Made by a program: the position numbers and the translations under genes. A stretch of 64,000 bases of DNA from Bacteroidia bacterium (GTDB lineage: Bacteria > Bacteroidota > Bacteroidia > 2-12-FULL-35-15). Shown in pieces: positions 42,952 to 52,168 of this stretch; the stretch's first letter is position 1, and each line of letters opens with the position of its first letter. The notes under the pieces were generated by a model. That model did no database searches and was not told where the DNA came from. It worked only from the letters and a program-made list of their open reading frames with translations. The stretch lies in NCBI GenBank assembly GCA_016786925.1, contig JAEUTU010000052.1, forward strand, positions 26,878-90,877, given 5' to 3'.

Positions 42952-43967
42952 GTGATATTTTTTAGCGTTTCTTCCACTTTCATTAGCATATCATCTGTAA
43001 AATCGAGATGAGTAACAAAACGAATAGCCTGCTGACCAAACCCTGCCGCCTTAATTCCATTTTCTGACAAAGTCTTCAAAAAAGACTCAGGCACGATATT
43101 CTCCTTCAAATTGAAAATAACAATGTTTGTATCGACAGGTAAAATAGAATCAACATAACTTAATTTAGAAAGAACTTCGGATAAATGTTTCGCTCTACGA
43201 TGATCTTCTTTCAATCGATCGACATGGTGATCTAGAGCATATATCCCGGCTGCTGCCAAATATCCGGCCTGACGCATTCCTCCACCAAATACTTTTCTCA
43301 CTCTTCGAGCTTTTGTAATAAATTCACGATCCCCAAGCAATAAAGATCCTACGGGTGCTCCCAAACCTTTTGACAAACAAATGGAAATAGTATCGAATAA
43401 AGGGCCAATATCCGAAGGGGTATAATCATTCTCCACAATTGCATTAAAGATCCTTGCACCATCTAAATGGTATTTCAATTTATTGGCTTTACATATCTCC
43501 GACAATTCCTTCATCTGTTGCAAAGAATAATAACTGCCACCCGCTCTGTTTCCTGTATTTTCTATACAAACTAAACTTGTCTTTGTTAACCAATCATACG
43601 AAGGATTAATGTTTTGCTTCACTTGCTCAGCAGTTATTCTACCTCGATCACCTTGCAGCAACTTTGCCTGAACACCCGAATTGGAAGCCATTCCTCCTCC
43701 TTCATAATTATAGATGTGAGCTGTAACATCACACAATAATTCATCACCGGGCTGTGTATGCACTTTTATTGCGATCTGATTAGTCATTGTTCCTGATGGA
43801 CAAAACAAAGCAGCTTCTTTTCCAAACATAAGAGCAACTTTTTTCTCCAGAGCATTCACTGTCGGCTCTTCTCCAAAAACATCATCCCCAACTTCGGCTA
43901 CCATCATGGCACCCAACATTTCCTTTGTCGGCTTTGTCACCGTATCACTTCTTAAATCAATTATCAT
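42942..43967 (-). CDS. ltaE: Low-specificity L-threonine aldolase
   Basis: The 341-residue PLP enzyme starts at the ATG at 43967; an upstream TTG at 43985 overlaps the methyltransferase gene. It splits threonine or allo-threonine into glycine and acetaldehyde. It has [41 protein letters not shown] [10 protein letters not shown], and the PLP-lysine segment [14 protein letters not shown]. It is in an operon with the O-methyltransferase (1 bp gap) and the YjdJ-like gene (10-bp overlap). Confidence 0.95.
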   Translation of the reverse strand: MIIDLRSDTVTKPTKEMLGAMMVAEVGDDVFGEEPTVNALEKKVALMFGKEAALFCPSGTMTNQIAIKVHTQPGDELLCDVTAHIYNYEGGGMASNSGVQAKLLQGDRGRITAEQVKQNINPSYDWLTKTSLVCIENTGNRAGGSYYSLQQMKELSEICKANKLKYHLDGARIFNAIVENDYTPSDIGPLFDTISICLSKGLGAPVGSLLLGDREFITKARRVRKVFGGGMRQAGYLAAAGIYALDHHVDRLKEDHRRAKHLSEVLSKLSYVDSILPVDTNIVIFNLKENIVPESFLKTLSENGIKAAGFGQQAIRFVTHLDFTDDMLMKVEETLKNITWK

Positions 43968-43968
43968 A

Positions 43969-44610
43969 TTATTTCTTTCTAGCAATCATTAAACCGTCTC
44001 TCAAAGGTAAAAGCATATGCTCTACCCTTTCGTCCTGATGTACTTTTTTATTAAAAGCATCGATCAATAGGGTATCAGTATCTTTGTTCTTTTGAAGATC
44101 TAAAACCTTACCACTCCACAACACATTATCTGCAATGATGTATCCTCCGGATCTAACCTTATCAAACACCAAGTCATAATAATTGGAGTAATTTTTTTTA
44201 TCCGCATCAATAAATACGATATCAAACTGTTCTTTTAAAGAAGGTATGATATTCATCGCATCTCCTATCAACACATTAATTTTATCTTCCAGAGCAGCTT
44301 CTTTTATATACTTTTTCACCATCCCTTCTAATTCTTCATTTACATCAATCGTAAACAGCTTTCCACTATCACTTAAGCCTTGTGCCAAACAAATAGCAGA
44401 ATAACCTGTATAAGTTCCAATCTCTAAAATACGATCGGGGCTCAGCATTTTGCTGACCATTGTCAAAAAATTCCCTTGCATATGTCCTGATAACATACGG
44501 GGCTGCATCACTTTTGCGTGTGTTTCTCTGTTTAGTTTACTTAAAACAGAATTTTCCTGCTGAGAATGTGCTAAAGCATATTGCTCAATATTTTCGTCTA
44601 TAAACTCCAT
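43969..44610 (-). CDS. SAM-dependent O-methyltransferase (catechol/caffeoyl-CoA type)
   Basis: From the ATG at 44610 the protein is 213 residues. It is a class I SAM methyltransferase of the COMT/CCoAOMT family, with the SAM motif [16 protein letters not shown], the metal site [13 protein letters not shown] and DNVLWSG, followed by [10 protein letters not shown]. These enzymes methylate aromatic diols or related small molecules in a metal-dependent way. The natural substrate is unknown. It heads the operon with ltaE, yjdJ- and yjdI-like genes and diverges from the SPOR-PD40 gene. Confidence 0.93.
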   Translation of the reverse strand: MEFIDENIEQYALAHSQQENSVLSKLNRETHAKVMQPRMLSGHMQGNFLTMVSKMLSPDRILEIGTYTGYSAICLAQGLSDSGKLFTIDVNEELEGMVKKYIKEAALEDKINVLIGDAMNIIPSLKEQFDIVFIDADKKNYSNYYDLVFDKVRSGGYIIADNVLWSGKVLDLQKNKDTDTLLIDAFNKKVHQDERVEHMLLPLRDGLMIARKK

Positions 44611-44830
44611 ATTTCCTGTTCTACGAAAATACACATTTATTTTAGCATAAAAAAGACACAACAATTACCTTAAAACAGCGAACTGATGAGCAATTCATCC
44701 AAAACCAGTAGTGGTTATTAACTTCCTAATGTTTATAAATCCAACAAGACTATCGCTATTCACTTTTGTATTATTTGGATTTTTATCACTATTAATAGTA
44801 GGAGTGTATCCTGTTATCAACAATATGCCT

Positions 44831-47644
44831 ATGAAAAAAATTACAGCTTTACTGATCGTTCTGTTATCCTCGTCCATTGTATGTTTCTCTCAAAAGGGGA
44901 GTACATTTGGAGTAGATCTTAAAAAACTTTCAAAAGAAGAAAAGAAAAAGATTGAGACAGCCGAGATTCTGTATTCAGAGGGAAGCTATTTACGAGCTTT
45001 ACCTTTATATGCAGAAGTATTTAATACTCATCAGGATGAGATCTACCTTAAATACAGAACAGGTATCTGTTATCTCTACAAAAGTGATGAAAAAGAAAAG
45101 GCTATTGAGCTCCTGAAACAAGTTAAAGCTACCAACCCGAAAGCTCCCGATATTAATTTTTACATAGGAAGAGCCTACCATTTGAATTACAAATTTGACG
45201 ATGCTATTAATTCATTTAATGAATATTTAGCAGAGGCGCCATCTATTAATCAACGCTTGCTTACCCAACGATACATCGACAATAGTAAAAATGGAAAGGC
45301 ATTTGTTGAATTAAAAGTTCAGTGTGAAATACAGAATGCAGGAAATACCGTAAATACAGAAAATCAAGAATATGTACCTGTTATTTCATCCGATGAGTCG
45401 ATTATGATCTTTACATACACAGGCCCCAATAGTACCGGTGGCTTAATGGATGATGACTTTAATCCGGATCCCAATGGTTACTACTACGAGGATGTATTCA
45501 TTTCTTACCGGGTAGGAAGCGAGTGGCAGACACCACAAAGTATTGGATCAAGCATCAATACAAAAAATCATGATGCAAGTATCGCTCTTTCTGCTGATGG
45601 ACAAAAGCTATTCTTGTTTCACAGTACTGAAGCTGATGGTGGTGATATCTACATGAGTACACTTAAAGGAGATGTTTGGGGAGCGCCTGAACCTTTAAAT
45701 GCTAATGTAAATACTAAATATTGGGAAGGTAGTGTTTCTCTTTCCGCAAATGAGCAAACACTTTATTTTGCAAGTGAACGCCCTGATGGATATGGAGGGA
45801 GAGATATTTATGTTTCTAAAAAGCAAGCTGACGGTACTTGGGGAAAAGCAGAAAACCTTGGACCTGCAATAAACACTAAATACAATGATGATTCACCATT
45901 TATCCATCCGGACGGAATCACTCTTTATTTCAGTTCGGAAGGCCATAATAGTATTGGAGGATACGATATTATGTATTCTACATTCAAAAACAATCAATGG
46001 GAAACGCCTACTAACTTAGGCAATCCTATTAACACCACCGAAGATGAACGTTTTTATGTGCTTTCGGCAGATGGTGAGCATGGTTATTTCTCTTCGGATA
46101 GAAAAGGAGGATTTGGTCAGCAGGATATTTACAAAGTAAGTCCTGGCTTTGAAGGAGAAAAACCTGTATTAGCTCTTGTTGTAGGTGTAGTAACAGCTGA
46201 TGACAAACCTGTTGACGCAAAGATCAATGTAACGAATGCAGAAACGGGTGAACAACAGGGTACTTATCATTCCAACTCTTCAACAGGGAAATACTTGATC
46301 GCATTGACACCGGGAAGTAATTATAAAGTCGCAATTGAAGTAGAAGGTTATGAATCACAGTTCCAATATGTAAACGTTAAAAGCTTAGAAACATTCGTTC
46401 AAGTTCAAAATGACATTAAATTGGTAGCCAAAGGAACAAACCCGGAAGGAACTGCAGTGAAGGATAATACCAATATTATCCAAGAGCAGATCAATGAGCA
46501 AGTCAAAAAGTATAATGAAGAGAAGAAAGCGGAAGTTTATGAAGCCCGAGTGTACCAATCTCTATTAAAAAAATACGGAGATCTAAAAACGGATAGTACA
46601 GAATTTAATGTTGAGATCGGAACGTTTGAAAATCCGTCTGACTTTAATCCTGAAAAACTTAAGGGATTAGGGGAAATAAAGACCAGAGTAGATGAAAATG
46701 GGAATACTACCTACTCAATCGGACCATTCAAAAGTCTTTTAGAAGCAGAGATATTCAAATACAAAGTCATGGACAAAGACACTGCTCAACACAATGTAGT
46801 TGTAACAGTTACTGACAAAGGGAAAAGAAAAATCATTCAACAATATTATTCAACTGAATACACTAGAAGAGATTATGTAAAACCGACTGATACAAAAGTG
46901 ATCAAGAAGAAAGAGAGAGTGATCGACCTTACTTCCGGTGAAGAGTTGAAAGGATTGCAGAAAGATGAAGGAAAATCAGAAATAGTTGGTTTAACATACA
47001 AAGTAGAAATTGGCGCATTTGAAAACCCTTCTGATTTCAAGATGCAACATCTGGAAAAATATGGTAAAATTGAAGCGAAGAAATATCCTGATGGTAAAAC
47101 ACGTTATACATTCGGACCTTTCAAAACATTGGCTGAAGCGGAAGCATTCAAGAAAAATTTAGTTGAGAAAGAAGCGGATGCTGCCAAATCATTTGTTACA
47201 GTGTTCTTCTTTGGTGCAAGAAAAACATTGGAAGAGCATCAAAATCCTTGTAATCCAAATGGCCCAACAGACTTCTCTTTCTTTGTTGGAAAAGATCTAA
47301 ATGATAAAGCTATTTACAATCAATTAATTGAACAGGCTGGTAACACATGTGCTGAAGGCTTAACCTTCCGTGTACAAATTGGTGCCTATAGAAAGCCACA
47401 AAACTTCAAACATAAAAACTTAAACAGTTTGGAACCACCTCCTGCATTGGTAACTCCATATCCGGATGGTATCACTCGTTTCACGATGCGTGAATTTACT
47501 ACTATCAAGGATGCTGAAATATTCCGTCAAGAATGTATCCGTTTAGGAACCACTGATGCATGGATAACAGCCATGTATCAAGGCAAGAGAATGTTATTGC
47601 AAGAATTGATCGCGAATAACTTCTTCAACAAAAAGATCAATTAG
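44831..47644 (+). CDS. PD40 envelope protein ending in three SPOR-like repeats
   Basis: From the ATG at 44831 (937 residues), the signal peptide is MKKITALLIVLLSSSIVCFS|Q. TPR-like helices (about 25-170) follow, then PD40 propeller strands (about 180-470, e.g. LYFASERPDGYGGRD and LYFSSEGHNSIGGYD), a carboxypeptidase-regulatory-like beta-sandwich (about 480-555) and a charged linker (560-590). Three repeats then occur at about 591-670, 721-800 and 844-924. Each has [FY].V[EQ]IG[TA][FY]..P..F and a late GPF.(S/T)L.EAE.F, matching SPOR domains that bind denuded septal peptidoglycan. This replaces the OmpA domain of its two paralogues in the window. It is probably an outer-membrane or periplasmic cell-wall-linked protein; division-site localisation is an inference. 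Confidence 0.88.
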   Translation: MKKITALLIVLLSSSIVCFSQKGSTFGVDLKKLSKEEKKKIETAEILYSEGSYLRALPLYAEVFNTHQDEIYLKYRTGICYLYKSDEKEKAIELLKQVKATNPKAPDINFYIGRAYHLNYKFDDAINSFNEYLAEAPSINQRLLTQRYIDNSKNGKAFVELKVQCEIQNAGNTVNTENQEYVPVISSDESIMIFTYTGPNSTGGLMDDDFNPDPNGYYYEDVFISYRVGSEWQTPQSIGSSINTKNHDASIALSADGQKLFLFHSTEADGGDIYMSTLKGDVWGAPEPLNANVNTKYWEGSVSLSANEQTLYFASERPDGYGGRDIYVSKKQADGTWGKAENLGPAINTKYNDDSPFIHPDGITLYFSSEGHNSIGGYDIMYSTFKNNQWETPTNLGNPINTTEDERFYVLSADGEHGYFSSDRKGGFGQQDIYKVSPGFEGEKPVLALVVGVVTADDKPVDAKINVTNAETGEQQGTYHSNSSTGKYLIALTPGSNYKVAIEVEGYESQFQYVNVKSLETFVQVQNDIKLVAKGTNPEGTAVKDNTNIIQEQINEQVKKYNEEKKAEVYEARVYQSLLKKYGDLKTDSTEFNVEIGTFENPSDFNPEKLKGLGEIKTRVDENGNTTYSIGPFKSLLEAEIFKYKVMDKDTAQHNVVVTVTDKGKRKIIQQYYSTEYTRRDYVKPTDTKVIKKKERVIDLTSGEELKGLQKDEGKSEIVGLTYKVEIGAFENPSDFKMQHLEKYGKIEAKKYPDGKTRYTFGPFKTLAEAEAFKKNLVEKEADAAKSFVTVFFFGARKTLEEHQNPCNPNGPTDFSFFVGKDLNDKAIYNQLIEQAGNTCAEGLTFRVQIGAYRKPQNFKHKNLNSLEPPPALVTPYPDGITRFTMREFTTIKDAEIFRQECIRLGTTDAWITAMYQGKRMLLQELIANNFFNKKIN

Positions 47645-47660
47645 AAAATTAGATACTATA

Positions 47661-47698
47661 AAAAGAAAAGGCGCATAAATAATGCGCCTTTTCTTTTT
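47661..47698 (+). terminator. Bidirectional intrinsic terminator
   Basis: AAAAGAAAAGGCGCAT and ATGCGCCTTTTCTTTTT pair with a 5-base loop between two convergent genes (SPOR-PD40 and TauE/SafE). Flanking A- and T-runs make it functional both ways. It touches the stop codon of the TauE/SafE gene. Confidence 0.9.
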
Positions 47699-48419
47699 AT
47701 ATAACTTTGATCAATGAGGCACATCCAATGACCAAGATCAAGAACAGAACGATCGTTTTAAATGTTTGCTGGGGAATAAAATTTAAGATCTTCTTTCCTA
47801 TATAGGTTCCTAAAAAGCCAACTCCCAATAAAAAGGGAATAAGATACAGATCGTGTTTGTGTACATAGCCATTATACACATAAACTCCACTCCTACTCAA
47901 ATCAATAGCAAAATCAATGAGAGCAGAAGTTGCAATAAATGCCTCTTTCTCCATATTGAATGCCGTCAAGGTCATACCCCTGATAGCACCACCTGTGCCA
48001 ACCAATCCGGCAACAAAACCGGAAATACCTCCTCCCAGCAAGGAATTTGTCTTTGTTGGTTTAATTACCCAATTCCGGAAGAGAAGAAATAAAACACTTA
48101 ATACAATGAGAAAAATGGAAAGACCAAATTCTAAAACTTTACTATCAAATTTATTACTTAACCAAGCTCCAAGAATAACAAATAAAACGGCAGGAATACC
48201 AAAATTGATCAGAAGCTGCTTATCGATCCCTTTTCTAAATAAAGCGATCTTAGAAATATTACTTGACAAATGGAATATAGCTGTTATGCCTAATACAGAA
48301 TGAAAATCCAGATAAAGACCGGCAATAGGTACAAAAAACACCGAGGAACCGAAGCCCCCAACAGTACCCAATATTTCAGAAAAAAGAGATAATATTAAAA
48401 AAAAGGCAAGATCTTTCAC
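47697..48419 (-). CDS. TauE/SafE-family membrane permease
   Basis: The 240-residue protein has seven or eight hydrophobic segments and the two-half repeat of the sulfite/sulfonate exporter family: GTVGGFGSSVFFVPIAGLYL near the N-terminus and GGISGFVAGLVGTGGAIRG in the second half. This family exports sulfite, sulfoacetate or other organic sulfur anions, but many members have no known substrate. No sulfur gene is next to it. It lies 17 bp downstream of the sugar transferase gene, so it may be transcribed with the polysaccharide block by position only. Confidence 0.88.
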   Translation of the reverse strand: MKDLAFFLILSLFSEILGTVGGFGSSVFFVPIAGLYLDFHSVLGITAIFHLSSNISKIALFRKGIDKQLLINFGIPAVLFVILGAWLSNKFDSKVLEFGLSIFLIVLSVLFLLFRNWVIKPTKTNSLLGGGISGFVAGLVGTGGAIRGMTLTAFNMEKEAFIATSALIDFAIDLSRSGVYVYNGYVHKHDLYLIPFLLGVGFLGTYIGKKILNFIPQQTFKTIVLFLILVIGCASLIKVI

Positions 48420-48436
48420 AACTTATCAGTTTAAAA

Positions 48437-49027
48437 TTAAGAAAGGATCTTGACAAAGGTCATCCAAATAATTTTGAGATCGGTGATCACTCCCTGCTCG
48501 GCAATATATTTTAAATTCAATTTTAACTTTGCCGGCATGATCTCCTCAATATATACTTTTTCAGGATCAGATGCTTTTCCTAAAAGTTCGTTCTCATTGC
48601 TATATTCAATACTTGCATAATCAGTAATTCCCGGCTTAACGGATAATACTTTTTGCTGCTCTGAATTGTACAGATCGGTGTATCTTCTAACTTCCGGACG
48701 TGGTCCGACTAAACTCATATCTCCTATCAACACATTAATCAGTTGAGGCAGTTCATCTACCTTATACTTCCGGATATAGTAACCCACGCGTGTGATTCGA
48801 CTATCCTTTCCACCCACAGTCAATAAACCTTTCTTATCGGCATCGGTGCGCATCGACCGGAATTTAAACAAACGAAAATCTTTCGCGTTTTTTCCTACTC
48901 TTACTTGCCGGTAAAACACACCGCCTCTTGAATCAACAACAATAATAATAGCGATCAGGAGAAATACCGGCAGCAACAAGATCAGCCCGATAAGTGAGAG
49001 AAAAATATCAAATATGCGTTTGGCCAT
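48437..49027 (-). CDS. Undecaprenyl-phosphate phospho-sugar transferase (PglC/WcaJ-type)
   Basis: The 196-residue monotopic initiating enzyme has an N-terminal hydrophobic hairpin (about 9-32). The catalytic region has FYRQVRVGKNAKDFRLFKFRSMRTDA and the Arg/Asp-rich YYIRKYKVDELPQLINVLIGDMSLVGPRPE signature. It transfers a sugar phosphate from a UDP-sugar onto undecaprenyl phosphate, starting repeat-unit assembly. It lacks the N-terminal multi-helix domain of WcaJ. It sits 1 bp from an aminotransferase gene and ends the second polysaccharide block. Confidence 0.95.
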   Translation of the reverse strand: MAKRIFDIFLSLIGLILLLPVFLLIAIIIVVDSRGGVFYRQVRVGKNAKDFRLFKFRSMRTDADKKGLLTVGGKDSRITRVGYYIRKYKVDELPQLINVLIGDMSLVGPRPEVRRYTDLYNSEQQKVLSVKPGITDYASIEYSNENELLGKASDPEKVYIEEIMPAKLKLNLKYIAEQGVITDLKIIWMTFVKILS

Positions 49028-49028
49028 A

Positions 49029-50243
49029 TTATTTTGCAGCGATTACTTTTTCAACCGAAGAAACAATTGCATGAATAACCGTTTCTACCATTTCATCTGT
49101 AAGGTCATAAAAAACAGGCAATGAGATCTCTCGGGAATAATTATCAAATGTTATGGGATAATTCTTTACATCGTATCCCAATCCTACATAATAACTCATC
49201 ATTGGAACCGGAATAAAATGTACATTAACTGAAACATCATGATCAAAGATCTCTTTAATGATCATATCTCTTTGAACTTCTGTAACTCCTTTAATTCTTA
49301 AAGGATAAAGATGATAACAACCTTCTAGATCATTCGATCTCATAACAGGCACTTGCGCCCAAGCATATTTAGAAAGAACTTCTGAATAACGATCGCATAT
49401 TTTTTTTCTTTTCGGCAATGTTTCACTGTCATAGCGCTCTAACTCCACTTGTCCGATAACCGCCATAATATCTGTCATATTGCATTTATATCCCGCCTCC
49501 ACAATATCATATCTCCAATTGCCTTTTTGAGTCTTTGCCAAAGCATCCTTATTCTGTCCGTGAAGTGTCTTGACACATAAGTACTTATATACTTCCTCAT
49601 TATCAAATGGAGCAGGTAAATTTAAAGCAACTGCACCACCTTCAGCGGTTGTAAGGTTCTTTACAGCGTGAAATGAAAACACTGATACATCTGTTAATGA
49701 ACCAGCTCTTTTTCCTTTATAACAAGCCCCAAACGAATGAGCGGAGTCAGACAAAACCAATATTCTACCCAAGTCTTTTTGCTCTTTTGTCTTTGCTACA
49801 AACATATCCTTTTTTCTTTTTACCAGATCATTGATAGCATCGTAATCACATGGAAAACCACCAAAATCAACAGGCATGATCACCTTTGTATGAGCGTTGA
49901 TCGCTTTTTCAATATTAGACACATTAATATTAAAATCATCCGCATTCACATCTACAAATACAGGTTTGGCACCGCAATGCATCACCACATTTGCTGTAGC
50001 AGAATAAGTATATGCAGGCAAAATAACTTCATCTCCTTCACCAACTCCGTACCAGCGTAAAATGATCTCCAATCCAGCCGTTGCACTGTTTAAGCATAAC
50101 GTAGAACGATTGCCGCAATAAGCAGTGATCTCTTTCTCAAATTGCTTGGTTCGTGGACCGGTAGTGATCCAGCCCGATTTAAGCACTTTAGTGACTTCAT
50201 CAATTGCTTTTTGATTAATATGCGGTGGAGAAAATGGGATCAT
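49029..50243 (-). CDS. DegT/DnrJ/EryC1/StrS aminotransferase, sugar unknown
   Basis: From the ATG at 50243 the protein has 404 residues. PLP motifs are LCLNSATAGLEIIL, LPAYTYSATANVV, VLSDSAHSFGA and SVFSFHAVKNLTTAEGG with the PLP lysine. A polar insertion (KRKKDMFVAKTKEQKDLG) lies before the cofactor aspartate, not seen in the other two aminotransferases of the window. It aminates a 4-keto or 3-keto nucleotide sugar. No matching 4,6-dehydratase is next to it; the product of rfbB at 16181-17233 or of an enzyme outside the window could be its substrate. Located beside the initiating transferase, it may make the first sugar of the repeat. Confidence 0.9.
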   Translation of the reverse strand: MIPFSPPHINQKAIDEVTKVLKSGWITTGPRTKQFEKEITAYCGNRSTLCLNSATAGLEIILRWYGVGEGDEVILPAYTYSATANVVMHCGAKPVFVDVNADDFNINVSNIEKAINAHTKVIMPVDFGGFPCDYDAINDLVKRKKDMFVAKTKEQKDLGRILVLSDSAHSFGACYKGKRAGSLTDVSVFSFHAVKNLTTAEGGAVALNLPAPFDNEEVYKYLCVKTLHGQNKDALAKTQKGNWRYDIVEAGYKCNMTDIMAVIGQVELERYDSETLPKRKKICDRYSEVLSKYAWAQVPVMRSNDLEGCYHLYPLRIKGVTEVQRDMIIKEIFDHDVSVNVHFIPVPMMSYYVGLGYDVKNYPITFDNYSREISLPVFYDLTDEMVETVIHAIVSSVEKVIAAK

Positions 50244-50247
50244 AATC

Positions 50248-51522
50248 TTAATTTTTAAGTTTTCCGGAAACAAAGGTAGAACATAATAATGTATTTAAAA
50301 ACACATAAAATATAACACCTGCTTGGCGTTCAAACATCGATTCAAACAATAGATTCATAGAAACGAGTACAACAAATCCGATGACCAAAATATTTTTAAC
50401 TCGTAATGCCTTGAAAAAAGGAACAATAAAACAAGCCAGCAAAAGCAATAACCCAAGCAAACCAATAGAGACTGCTGTATTAAGAAACTGATTGTGTGAA
50501 TTTAAGCCAAACTCATACTCCGTTTTCATTTGCTTCTCCAGATACTTTTCCAGCATCTTATCACGTGAATCACCTGTCCCCACACCAAACAACAAGTTCT
50601 CATTTATAACATCCACAGATGCTTTCCATACAAATATCCTACTACCTGTTCCATCCGAACTTGTTGTCACAGCGTTGTTCTGTTCATCTTTTTCCTTTAT
50701 AGCATTTTCAATTGTTTCAACTTTGGGGATACGTTGAGCATATGTAGGCGCAAAACGAACATTAATTACATAAAACAATGTACTTAAACCAATTACAACG
50801 AATAGTATAAGTAAGTATTTAGACTGTCTAAACAGCTCAAATAAATAAACCAAAAACACAAGAAATAAACCGATCCAACCTGCTTTCGAACTCAAAAACA
50901 AAGTATATACACTTAGCAGAACAACTATACTTACCCATTTCAAATTAAATTGAACAATACTTTTTCTATTTAAATAATAAATAGCAAGTAAAGCAATCAC
51001 AGCGTACATGGATGCGTAACTAGGATGAAAGATAGAAGACAAGTAAGAATAGTAAAAATAATTATATCCCAGATCATACAATACACCATACAGATCGGTA
51101 TAAACCGGCTTGTAAAAAGCATAGAATGCATATCCGAAACAAAACAAAGCATATCCCACGCATCCATACACAAATGCTAAGAGGTAGTGATCAAGCTTTT
51201 CAGATGTTTCATGCATATAAGCCGAATAAACAAGAGGCAATAACAGAAATGAAAATTTTGTTTCTAAAATTTCAGCTGCAAACTTAAAATTGCTGGTATA
51301 GAGTAAACCTACTAAATAGGCTACATATAACAACAGCATAAAAAGCAAGGCCGTGTTCTTTCTGATGTTTTGAAAACTGATCTTTATGTTCTTATAGTAG
51401 ATCAACCAGTTTAGCGCCAACAAAACGATCAAAACAGGAAGCACATTCGGAAAAGAGGGGATCAAAAAAGCTAAAATAGTGGTAAGCACCACATGGATCT
51501 TCTTATTTAACTGCTCTGTCAT
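50248..51522 (-). CDS. O-antigen ligase/polymerase-type membrane protein
   Basis: The 424-residue integral membrane protein has ten or more hydrophobic segments and a large periplasmic loop (about 230-330). The loop contains SSDGTGSRIFVWKASVDVI...LFGVGTGDSRD and EFGLNSHNQFLNTAVSIGL, the Wzy_C/WaaL signature with a conserved SHNxFL-type motif. It could be the polymerase (Wzy) or the ligase joining glycan to lipid A core (WaaL). A second candidate polymerase lies at 57910-59196. The ATG overlaps the stop codon of the acetyltransferase gene by 1 bp. Confidence 0.9.
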   Translation of the reverse strand: MTEQLNKKIHVVLTTILAFLIPSFPNVLPVLIVLLALNWLIYYKNIKISFQNIRKNTALLFMLLLYVAYLVGLLYTSNFKFAAEILETKFSFLLLPLVYSAYMHETSEKLDHYLLAFVYGCVGYALFCFGYAFYAFYKPVYTDLYGVLYDLGYNYFYYSYLSSIFHPSYASMYAVIALLAIYYLNRKSIVQFNLKWVSIVVLLSVYTLFLSSKAGWIGLFLVFLVYLFELFRQSKYLLILFVVIGLSTLFYVINVRFAPTYAQRIPKVETIENAIKEKDEQNNAVTTSSDGTGSRIFVWKASVDVINENLLFGVGTGDSRDKMLEKYLEKQMKTEYEFGLNSHNQFLNTAVSIGLLGLLLLLACFIVPFFKALRVKNILVIGFVVLVSMNLLFESMFERQAGVIFYVFLNTLLCSTFVSGKLKN

Positions 51523-52166
51523 TATTGATGAGATGTCAATCCGGAATTAAATTTATTATCCTTGATCAAAGTTCTGTCATAGTATGTACTTGTATCACCA
51601 CCATTCTGAAAATGCTTTTCATCGGCAACACGTGTATCACCTACTATCTTAGCTGGATTACCAACCACAATGGAATAATCGGGATACTCCCCTTTTACAA
51701 CACTCCCTGCGCCTACTACACAGCCTTTTCCAAGACGTGTACCTGGCAAAATGATACAACCAGTACCAATGAATGTATATTCCCCAATATAAACAGGTTC
51801 AATAATGTAACCGGGACGTTTATGAGCGGGTACATCTATGAATTTATCGCCTAGTAAACGGATGGAATTTTGACTACTATGCGTATATACACATGTATGA
51901 GAGGCAATATTCACTCCCTTTTCAATCGTTATACCTCCTATTCCATCTAACAAACTATAATGACCTATCCAAACATGATCTTTGATATCAATGTTCTTCT
52001 TGTCAACCAATTTAACGGTTGAACCTAAACGTGTTCTTTTGTAAAAATTTCCACTTTTACGATTAAAGAAACCGTAAACCATAAATGGCTTTTGAATAAA
52101 TGACAAGCAATTCAAAACCAAAGAAATGAAGATCCCGACCGGTGATAGATATATTTTTCTAAACAT
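51522..52166 (-). CDS. Hexapeptide-repeat acyltransferase
   Basis: The 214-residue left-handed beta-helix protein has stacked hexapeptides: VWIGHYSLLDGIGGITIEKG, VYIGEYTFIGTGCIILPG, RLGKGCVVGAGSVVKG and the closing VVGNPAKIVGDTRV. A hydrophobic N-terminus (ISLVLNCLSF) may associate with the membrane. It probably O- or N-acetylates a sugar in the glycan; acetylation of an FdtA/FdtB-derived 3-amino sugar (FdtC role) is one option. It is coupled to the gene downstream (1-bp overlap) and 2 bp from the glycosyltransferase upstream. Confidence 0.9.
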   Translation of the reverse strand: MFRKIYLSPVGIFISLVLNCLSFIQKPFMVYGFFNRKSGNFYKRTRLGSTVKLVDKKNIDIKDHVWIGHYSLLDGIGGITIEKGVNIASHTCVYTHSSQNSIRLLGDKFIDVPAHKRPGYIIEPVYIGEYTFIGTGCIILPGTRLGKGCVVGAGSVVKGEYPDYSIVVGNPAKIVGDTRVADEKHFQNGGDTSTYYDRTLIKDNKFNSGLTSHQ

Positions 52167-52168
52167 CT

